This document shows positions 1-4,713 of a stretch of DNA of 7,067 nt, piece by piece. Each line of letters starts with the position of its first letter. Position 1 is the first letter of the stretch. Source of the DNA: ZLKRG08 sp963977625 (GTDB lineage Bacteria; Actinomycetota; Actinomycetes; Nanopelagicales; Nanopelagicaceae); assembly GCA_963977625.1 (NCBI GenBank), contig CAXBPX010000062.1, positions 1-7,067 on the forward strand, written 5' to 3'. The notes beneath the pieces were generated by a model. The model did no database searches and was not told the DNA's origin. It saw nothing but the letters and a program-made list of their open reading frames with translations. The translations under genes and the position numbers were made by a program.

Positions 1-545
1 CAATGTGTACTACTCGTATGCAAACTGGTGTAGGTCGCCCACAATTTTCTGCGGTGCTTGAGTGCGCAACTGAAGCGAAGAAATTAGGTAAGAGTGTTTG
101 GGCAGATGGTGGCGTTCGCCATCCGCGCGATGTGGCATTGGCGCTCGCTGCTGGCGCTTCGCAAGTAATGATTGGTTCTTGGTTTGCGGGTACTTATGAA
201 TCACCTGGTGATTTAAAGAGCGATCCAAATGGACGCATATATAAAGAATCATTTGGAATGGCTTCAAAGCGTGCAGTAAATGCCAGAACTTCGTCAGAAG
301 ATGCATTTGATCGTGCGCGCAAAGCGCTCTTCGAAGAAGGAATTTCATCTTCAAAGATGTATTTAGATCCGGCTCGTCCCGGAGTTGAAGATTTGATTGA
401 TGAAATCATCGCAGGGCTTCGTAGCTCTTGTACTTATGCCGGCGCAAAGACTTTAGTTGAATTTGCAGATCGCGCAGTTATTGGCGTGCAATCAGCATCC
501 GGCTATGCAGAAGGTCGCCCGCTAAATAGCTCCTGGCGGGGCTAA
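1..545 (+). CDS. guaB1: GuaB1-family GMP reductase / IMP dehydrogenase-related protein, 3' part
   Basis: This is the C-terminal part of a TIM-barrel enzyme of the IMPDH/GMPR superfamily, cut by the left edge of the window; the reading frame begins at base 3 and 180 residues are visible. The first residues, MCTTR, are the end of the catalytic loop, in which the Cys (bases 6-8) attacks the purine C2. Downstream, the ADGGVRHPRDVALALAAGA stretch is the phosphate-binding part of the barrel, followed by GSWFAGT and a nucleotide-binding flap region. The ending, with YAGAKTLVEFADRAVIGVQS, is characteristic of the actinobacterial GuaB1 branch rather than of true GuaB. GuaB1 was long annotated as IMP dehydrogenase, but the mycobacterial protein has been shown to act as a GMP reductase (GMP + NADPH to IMP + NH3), a purine-salvage step. 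Family members are about 480 residues, so roughly 60 percent, including the CBS domains, lies outside. The start codon is not in the window. The family call is firm; the GMP reductase activity is by analogy. Confidence 0.93.
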   Translation, partial: MCTTRMQTGVGRPQFSAVLECATEAKKLGKSVWADGGVRHPRDVALALAAGASQVMIGSWFAGTYESPGDLKSDPNGRIYKESFGMASKRAVNARTSSEDAFDRARKALFEEGISSSKMYLDPARPGVEDLIDEIIAGLRSSCTYAGAKTLVEFADRAVIGVQSASGYAEGRPLNSSWRG

Positions 546-626
546 AAGCGAGATTTGTCCTATTTTCTTAAATTTCTAACCGGACATTTGCTCGCAATAT
601 CGTTCAATTTAGTTCACACTTGGTGA

Positions 627-657
627 GCGGTTTTCTTAGAGAGTGCCTCTAAACCGC
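627..657 (+). promoter_or_regulatory. Stem-loop in the actinorhodopsin 5' leader
   Basis: GCGGTTT (627-633) pairs exactly with AAACCGC (651-657). After a four-base bulge (634-637) the stem continues as AGAG (638-641) with CTCT (647-650), closing a five-base loop AGTGC. The stem ends nine bases before the Shine-Dalgarno and has no T-run after it, so it does not look like a terminator. It could protect the message end, bind a regulator, or be left over from an upstream transcript. The pairing is seen directly; any function is inferred. Confidence 0.45.
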
Positions 658-665
658 AATCTCAC

Positions 666-672
666 GGAGGAG
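666..672 (+). promoter_or_regulatory. Strong ribosome binding site of the actinorhodopsin gene
   Basis: GGAGGAG at 666-672 is a near-ideal Shine-Dalgarno, with six bases between GGAGG and the ATG at 677. It fixes the start codon. It sits in the loop and 3' arm of a possible small hairpin, ATCTC (659-663) with GAGAT (670-674), which could partly mask it. It is much stronger than the sites of the neighbouring genes, suggesting high-level translation. Confidence 0.8.
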
Positions 673-676
673 ATAA

Positions 677-1450
677 ATGCTTCAACTATCAAGCGGCCAA
701 TGGAGCACATTGTTCAATATGTTCTCATTTGGTCTTATCTCAATGTTGGCTTGCACTGTGTACACCTTGGTGGCACAAAATCATGTGCTGGCTAAATATC
801 GACTAGCTCTTGTTATGTCATCCATGGTGACATTTATTGCTGGTTACCACTACTGGAGAATCTTCAATTCATTTGAACATTCCTCAAAAGAAAATGCAGT
901 CACAATCGGAACCTCTCAAGGTGCATTCAATGAGGCGTACCGTTATGTTGACTGGATTTTGACAGTACCTCTACTACTTGTAGAAGTAATTGCGGTACTT
1001 GCTTTAGCAAAAGAAGCATCAAAATCATTAACAAAGCGTCTAGTTATTGCATCTGCTGCGATGATTATTCTTGGTTACCCAGGTGAAATTTCAGCTGAAA
1101 CCGGAACCAAGATGCTTTATTTCGTGCTTTCGATGATTCCTTTCCTATACATCCTTTATGTGCTCTTTGGTGAGCTAAGTAATTCATTGGATCGTCAACC
1201 TGATGGTGTTGCTAAGACTGTAAGCAATCTTCGTTTACTTCTAATCGGCACTTGGTTGGTTTATCCAATCTCTTACTTGATTCCAGTATTTATCACCAGC
1301 CCGTCAGCTACTGAAGCTGCATCGCTATTTACTTATAGACAGGTTGGATACACAGTTGCTGACGTACTTGCAAAGTGCGTATTTGGTTTGACCATTTACA
1401 AGATTGCACGTATGAAATCAATTGCTGAAGGTATGCCAGCGGATCACTAA
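677..1450 (+). CDS. actR: Actinorhodopsin, light-driven proton pump
   Basis: This 257-residue, seven-helix membrane protein is a microbial rhodopsin of the proteorhodopsin/xanthorhodopsin group. Retinal is bound as a Schiff base to K233 in helix G (D229-VLA-K233; D229 is the second counterion). Helix C reads RYVDWILTVPLLLVE, giving R89, the proton acceptor D92, T96 and the donor carboxylate E103. This DTE pattern marks an outward proton pump rather than a sodium (NDQ) or chloride pump. H58 in helix B (GYHYW) matches the proteorhodopsin histidine that pairs with the acceptor. L100, equivalent to proteorhodopsin position 105, predicts green-light absorption. The helix B-C loop is longer than in proteorhodopsin, as in actinorhodopsins. 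Length and helix count look complete. The gene has a strong ribosome binding site and its own terminator, so it is probably monocistronic. No retinal or carotenoid synthesis gene is nearby. Proton pumping would add to the proton-motive force in the cytoplasmic membrane. Confidence 0.95.
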   Translation: MLQLSSGQWSTLFNMFSFGLISMLACTVYTLVAQNHVLAKYRLALVMSSMVTFIAGYHYWRIFNSFEHSSKENAVTIGTSQGAFNEAYRYVDWILTVPLLLVEVIAVLALAKEASKSLTKRLVIASAAMIILGYPGEISAETGTKMLYFVLSMIPFLYILYVLFGELSNSLDRQPDGVAKTVSNLRLLLIGTWLVYPISYLIPVFITSPSATEAASLFTYRQVGYTVADVLAKCVFGLTIYKIARMKSIAEGMPADH

Positions 1451-1456
1451 AAGTGA

Positions 1457-1502
1457 ACACCGAATGGGCTTATTGCAAGTAGCCCATTCGGTGTACTTTT
1501 TT
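1457..1502 (+). terminator. Strong intrinsic terminator after the actinorhodopsin gene
   Basis: A perfect 14-base-pair stem, 1457-1470 (ACACCGAATGGGCT) with 1481-1494 (AGCCCATTCGGTGT), closes a ten-base loop and is followed by AC and six T (1497-1502). AAGT (1451-1454) and ACTT (1495-1498) could extend the stem past a two-base bulge. It begins six bases after the stop codon. It is the only clear intrinsic terminator in the window. Confidence 0.93.
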
Positions 1503-1506
1503 ATAT

Positions 1507-1746
1507 ATGAAAATCAATAATTATCGAATGCTCGGCTATGCCGAAATTGCTATGGGTTTGATAAACCTGACATACCAAAGCGGCCAATCAGCGATCTTCG
1601 CAAAGAGCCTTTTTGCAATAGTTTTAGGCAGCATCTTGATTGCGCTGACTTTTTTCTTGAAATCAAGTCAATATTTTGCAAATAAAACAACTGCATATTT
1701 TTGGAGCGCAATTGCAGTTTTAGTTACCGCTATTTCAATACTTTAG
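1507..1746 (+). CDS. Small predicted membrane protein of unknown function
   Basis: I do not recognise the family. The 79-residue product is hydrophobic, with two convincing membrane segments (about residues 36-51, SLFAIVLGSILIALTF, and 63-79, AYFWSAIAVLVTAISIL) and a weaker amphipathic or membrane stretch at about 9-23. It has no cysteine, lipobox or known motif. The first ATG lies only four bases after the T-run of the preceding terminator and has no Shine-Dalgarno. The ATG at 1528 (72 residues) is a good alternative: AATAAT at 1516-1521 lies six bases upstream and could act as a -10 box for a leaderless message, the same geometry as the promoter of the facing aminopeptidase gene. No good -35 is visible. 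The 3' end overlaps the convergent aminopeptidase gene by 17 bases. It could be a spurious frame, but the length, membrane character and neat fit between neighbours favour a real gene. Confidence 0.55.
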   Translation: MKINNYRMLGYAEIAMGLINLTYQSGQSAIFAKSLFAIVLGSILIALTFFLKSSQYFANKTTAYFWSAIAVLVTAISIL

Positions 1747-3163
1747 CCATCCAACTTTCAATTTCATCTGGATGTCTTGGTAATTTTTCACTTAAATTAA
1801 TGCAACCATCATTGGTAATCACAATATCGTCTTCAATTCGAATTCCAATTCCACGAAATTCTGGTGGAAATTTTTCATCATCTGGTTGAATATATAAACC
1901 TGGCTCTACAGTGATCACCATTCCGGCTGCCAGTGGTCCCATATAAACATCACGTTTGGCTTGCGCACAATCGTGCACATCCATACCCAACATATGGCTG
2001 ACTCCGTGCAGAGTCCAACGTCGATGAAAACCATTTTCAGGCTTTAATGATTCTGCTGCTGCAATTGGCAGCACGCCTAATTTCTCTAAACCGTTAGCCA
2101 GAACTTCTTGGCAAGCGCGATTTATATCCGCAATGGTTACGCCAGCTTTAGCAGCAGCAAATCCAGCTTTCTGAGATTCATAAACCAACATATAAAGCTC
2201 GCGCTGTGCGCTAGTAAATTTTCCGTTTACTGGCAAAGTTCTAGTGATATCTGCGGTGTAATAAGAATCCATTTCAATACCGGCATCAATCAACATTAGT
2301 TCGCCATTTTTAACTCGGCCATCATTACGCACCCAATGCAGTACGCATGCATGTGAACCTGCTGCAGCAATGGTGTTGTATCCAAGGTCATTACCTTCAG
2401 CACGCGCACGGGTATAGAAAGCGCCTTCAACTACGCGCTCACCGCGTTCATGTGTGGTTGCCTTTTGCAGCACTTTAATCATGTCTTCAAATCCGCGGCC
2501 GGTGGCATCTACTGCCTGCTGCAACTGATCAATTTCATATTCATCTTTAATTAGTCGCTGTTCAGAAGTGAAAATCACTAATTCATCATCTTTTTCATTA
2601 ACGGCAATTAGCTCATCTATTTTGGCATCTTCACCGCGAATCACCACGGCAGGTTTTTTATCAGCAAAGAATTTTTCTAATTCAGATACGTTTCGAGTTT
2701 CGATTTGATAGCGCTCGGCTGCTTCATCAGTGGTGTAGCGACGTCCTACCCATAGCTCGCCATATTTAGCGTCACGATAAAACGCATCTGTGTCACGGGT
2801 GGAACGGGGCATGATAAAAAGTATTGGATCATGTGAATCACCATTTGGTTCTAAAACCAGAACTGCATCAGGATTAGCTTCTACACCTTGAACGCCGGTG
2901 TAATAAGCAAAGGCAGAATGTGGGCGATATAAAAAGTAAGCATCATTACTGCGTACTTTGTCAGCGCCAGATGGCAGGACAATACGCAACCCTTTAAATG
3001 CAGCACTTAATAATTTACGGCGATCTGCACAATTTTTAACAATCGGTGAAACACCAAGATCAGTTAAAGGAAGCGTTGCCCAACCTTCGCCCATAAATTT
3101 AGCGAACACTTCGGATGGCGCAGTATCGTGAACGCGCTTCTGTTTTTCGGCATCTTTGCTCAT
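1730..3163 (-). CDS. pepP: Xaa-Pro aminopeptidase (peptidase family M24B, aminopeptidase P)
   Basis: This 477-residue cytoplasmic metallopeptidase removes the N-terminal residue of peptides that have proline in second place. It has the aminopeptidase P N-terminal domain (about 45-200) and the C-terminal 'pita-bread' catalytic domain (about 210-470). All five dinuclear-metal (usually Mn) ligands can be seen: D293 (LIDAG), D305 (TADITRT), H390 (HGVSHMLGMDVHD), E420 (ITVEPGLY) and E444 (IRIEDD). H386 and H397 match the additional conserved histidines of E. coli PepP. The N-terminus is about 40 residues longer than in the E. coli protein, a common state in actinobacteria. The ATG at 3163 has no Shine-Dalgarno, but a -10-like box stands six bases upstream, suggesting a leaderless message. 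The 3' end overlaps the small membrane-protein gene tail to tail. It probably serves peptide recycling. Confidence 0.95.
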   Translation of the reverse strand: MSKDAEKQKRVHDTAPSEVFAKFMGEGWATLPLTDLGVSPIVKNCADRRKLLSAAFKGLRIVLPSGADKVRSNDAYFLYRPHSAFAYYTGVQGVEANPDAVLVLEPNGDSHDPILFIMPRSTRDTDAFYRDAKYGELWVGRRYTTDEAAERYQIETRNVSELEKFFADKKPAVVIRGEDAKIDELIAVNEKDDELVIFTSEQRLIKDEYEIDQLQQAVDATGRGFEDMIKVLQKATTHERGERVVEGAFYTRARAEGNDLGYNTIAAAGSHACVLHWVRNDGRVKNGELMLIDAGIEMDSYYTADITRTLPVNGKFTSAQRELYMLVYESQKAGFAAAKAGVTIADINRACQEVLANGLEKLGVLPIAAAESLKPENGFHRRWTLHGVSHMLGMDVHDCAQAKRDVYMGPLAAGMVITVEPGLYIQPDDEKFPPEFRGIGIRIEDDIVITNDGCINLSEKLPRHPDEIESWMAKVLK

Positions 3164-3197
3164 TAGGGAAGAATACCCAGCGGAGAATTGGGTGCAA
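3164..3197 (-). promoter_or_regulatory. Candidate leaderless promoter of the aminopeptidase gene
   Basis: Read on the minus strand, TTGCAC (3192-3197) and TATTCT (3170-3175) are separated by 16 bases, and the -10 box is followed by just six bases before the ATG at 3163. Transcription would start at or next to the A of the start codon, which fits the absence of a Shine-Dalgarno. The -10 matches the actinobacterial TANNNT form; the -35 keeps only the TTG. Confidence 0.5.
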
Positions 3198-3217
3198 GCC
3201 AGATTAAAAGGTAAACT
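3188..3217 (+). promoter_or_regulatory. Candidate promoter of the tRNA-Ser gene
   Basis: TTGGGT (3188-3193) and TAAACT (3212-3217) are 18 bases apart, and the -10 ends 13 bases before the mature tRNA, leaving room for a short 5' leader removed by RNase P. Its -35 shares bases 3192-3193 with the -35 of the divergent aminopeptidase promoter. Both boxes are moderate matches to consensus. Confidence 0.42.
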
Positions 3218-3230
3218 TCAGCAAGTAATT

Positions 3231-3319
3231 GGAGACGTCGCATAGCCCGGTCGAGTGCGCCTCACTGCTAACGAGGTAAGGTCTAAAAGCCTTCGAGAGT
3301 TCAAATCTCTCCGTCTCCG
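3231..3319 (+). tRNA. tRNA-Ser(GCU)
   Basis: The full cloverleaf can be drawn. The acceptor stem GGAGACG (3231-3237) pairs perfectly with CGTCTCC (3312-3318), with discriminator G at 3319. The D stem is GCA/TGC (3240-3242 with 3256-3258). The anticodon stem is CCTCA/CGAGG (3260-3264 with 3272-3276), with one A-C mismatch next to the loop CTGCTAA, which carries anticodon GCT at 3267-3269. A long variable arm (AAGG at 3278-3281 with CCTT at 3290-3293) is the class II hallmark of tRNA-Ser. The T arm is GAGAG-TTCAAAT-CTCTC (3295-3311). The 3' CCA is not encoded (CAG follows), so it must be added after transcription. It reads AGC and AGU codons. Confidence 0.96.
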
Positions 3320-3348
3320 CAGAGGAAAGCCAAAGAAAGTTGGAATCC

Positions 3349-3948
3349 ATGAAGTTTAATATTGATAAAAAAACTGGATTCCTGCTGACAATCATATTGG
3401 CGCTGGCAGCATCATTATTTATATCTATGAACTCATCCGATAATGATGAAGATATGCACAATCATATGATGAATACTGATTCAAGTATTTCGAACAAAAA
3501 TTACACCGGTGCCGATATTATGTTTTTGCAAATGATGATTCCACATCATCAACAAGCGATTGATATGTCGAATCTCGCCTTGAAAATTTCCAAAAATGCA
3601 GAGTTGCTTGATTTAGCTGAAGTCATAATTCGTGATCAAACCGCAGAAATTATTCAAATGAAACAATGGTTGAAAGATGCAGGAGCAGGTACAGATCCGG
3701 GCCACGAAATGAGTGGAATGGGCGGCATGCTCACGGAAGAAGAATTCAAAAATTTAGAAACGGCGACCGGTGGTGAGTTCGACAAGCTTTGGCTAGAAGG
3801 CATGACCAAACATCATGACGGGGCCATTCATATGACCACCATGATTAACGATGCCCAAAATATGAGCATTAAGAATTTTGGAATGAATGTGGTTAATGTG
3901 CAATCTGCTCAGATTGAGCAGATGAAAATTATGCTTAAAAAATTGTAA
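3349..3948 (+). CDS. DUF305 family protein, His/Met-rich, exported or membrane-anchored
   Basis: A 199-residue protein with a short basic N-terminus (K2, K7, K8) and one hydrophobic segment (about 11-27) that serves as a signal peptide or anchor, placing the rest outside the membrane. There is no lipobox cysteine. The mature part has the two DUF305 half-repeats of a ferritin-like four-helix fold, each with its signature: MMIPHHQQA (62-70; H66, H67) and GMTKHHDGAIHM (151-162; H155, H156, H161). Met and His are frequent, including MHNHMM near residue 36 and GHEMSGMGGM near residue 118. Some cyanobacterial DUF305 proteins (CopM) bind copper, so metal binding is a reasonable inference, not shown here. 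I chose ATG 3349 because it gives a normal signal peptide and has AAAGAAAG nine bases upstream; an in-frame TTG at 3340 would add three residues. It lies 29 bases after the tRNA with no terminator between, so it may be co-transcribed with it. Confidence 0.85.
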   Translation: MKFNIDKKTGFLLTIILALAASLFISMNSSDNDEDMHNHMMNTDSSISNKNYTGADIMFLQMMIPHHQQAIDMSNLALKISKNAELLDLAEVIIRDQTAEIIQMKQWLKDAGAGTDPGHEMSGMGGMLTEEEFKNLETATGGEFDKLWLEGMTKHHDGAIHMTTMINDAQNMSIKNFGMNVVNVQSAQIEQMKIMLKKL

Positions 3949-3960
3949 ATTTAAAGAAAA

Positions 3961-4713
3961 TTAAGCGCGAATTACGTTAATTGCATTTATAGTGATAATC
4001 GCGATACCAATAAAAATTCCCAGATATTTTGGGTGAAGCTTTGCCACAAATCTTGCGGCAATTGGTGCAGCCAAAATTCCACCAATCGCTAAACCGCCTA
4101 CAGTTGACCACTCTAAATCGATTTTTTGGTAATTAATCAAGAATCCGAGGCTAGCTGCCAGAGCCACACAGAATTCTGATGCACTCACGGTACCGATAAC
4201 TCTTCTAGGTTCAGTTGAGGTGGTGGAGATAATTGTTGGAGTTACAACTGGCCCCCAGCCGCCGCCACCAGATGCATCAATAAATCCACCAGAAAACCCT
4301 AAGAAAGTTAGAAACTTAGGGTTAGTTATTTCAACTATGTTTACATTCTCTGATTTAAAAATATTACGATAAAGAAGTACAAATCCTAGAAGTAAAAGTA
4401 TCGTCGAGATGAAAACTTTTGATTTTGATAAATCAATATTAGATAAAAAATTTGCACCAAGAAATGCTCCGATTGAACCAGGTATGGCCAATCTGATCAT
4501 AACTTTTTTATCTATATTTTCAGCGTGCCAATGCGATAAACCGGAAGCCAAAGTGGTTCCGATTTCTGCTACGTGAACTGCTGCTGATGCGACCGCAGCT
4601 GATGCGCCCACGGTTACTAATAAGGTAGAACTGGTTAACCCAAAACCCATACCAAGTGCGCCATCAATTAACTGTGCAATAGATCCAACTATTGCAAAGA
4701 CAATCCAATTCAC
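3961..4713 (-). CDS. TauE/SafE family permease, probable sulfur-oxyanion transporter
   Basis: A 250-residue integral membrane protein with about eight hydrophobic segments (roughly 2-22, 28-50, 72-92, 99-117, 133-155, 172-195, 202-222 and 229-248), the usual size and topology of the TauE/SafE (DUF81) family. The two family motifs of the inverted half-repeats are present: GALGMGFG (18-25) and GGFIDASGGGGWGP (142-155). The start is GTG at 4713, which overlaps the cysNC stop in GTGA; AAGG at 4721-4724 gives a ribosome binding site seven bases upstream. It is the last gene of the cys operon. In Corynebacterium glutamicum a permease of this family (CysZ) in the sulfate-reduction operon is proposed to take up sulfate, whereas TauE and SafE themselves are linked to sulfite or sulfoacetate export. 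Context supports sulfate uptake or sulfite release, but the sequence alone does not decide substrate or direction. Confidence 0.88.
   Translation of the reverse strand: MNWIVFAIVGSIAQLIDGALGMGFGLTSSTLLVTVGASAAVASAAVHVAEIGTTLASGLSHWHAENIDKKVMIRLAIPGSIGAFLGANFLSNIDLSKSKVFISTILLLLGFVLLYRNIFKSENVNIVEITNPKFLTFLGFSGGFIDASGGGGWGPVVTPTIISTTSTEPRRVIGTVSASEFCVALAASLGFLINYQKIDLEWSTVGGLAIGGILAAPIAARFVAKLHPKYLGIFIGIAIITINAINVIRA

Larger units (their letters stand above)
546..676. other. Intergenic leader between guaB1 and the actinorhodopsin gene, rich in inverted repeats
   Basis: This 131-base gap holds no credible gene. It contains an interrupted dyad (GCGAG..GTCC at 548-560 against GGAC..CTCGC at 582-595), a longer stem-loop at 627-657, and a short stem around the ribosome binding site at 659-674. 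None is followed by a T-run, so there is no obvious intrinsic terminator for guaB1. A weak promoter candidate is TTGCTC (588-593) with TAGTTC (610-615) at a 16-base spacing. It is a poor match to consensus, and I do not call the transcription start. If it is right, the 627-657 stem-loop would lie in the 5' untranslated leader of the rhodopsin message. Confidence 0.6.

Noticed and set aside
10..409. Minus-strand open frames opposite guaB1.
   Set aside because: They are shadows of a well-conserved plus-strand gene and have no recognisable protein features.
548..595. Interrupted dyad after guaB1 considered as its terminator.
   Set aside because: The paired segments are only 5 and 4 bp around an unpaired ATTT/ATTTG, the loop is about 21 bases, and no T-run follows.
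691..1588. An identical 11-base word (AAGCGGCCAAT) near the start of the actinorhodopsin gene (691-701) and in the small membrane-protein gene (1578-1588).
   Set aside because: Both copies lie in coding sequence in the same frame (Ser-Gly-Gln), with no similarity beyond them; a chance match is most likely.
2108..2299. Plus-strand frames inside the aminopeptidase and cysNC genes (2108-2299, 5347-5532, 6316-6567) and 1701-1889.
   Set aside because: All lie opposite conserved, motif-bearing proteins, or, for 1701-1889, across the convergent ends; composition is typical of antisense frames.
3204..3461. Minus-strand open frame of 85 codons across the tRNA and the start of the DUF305 gene.
   Set aside because: It runs antisense through an intact tRNA gene and shows no protein-like pattern.
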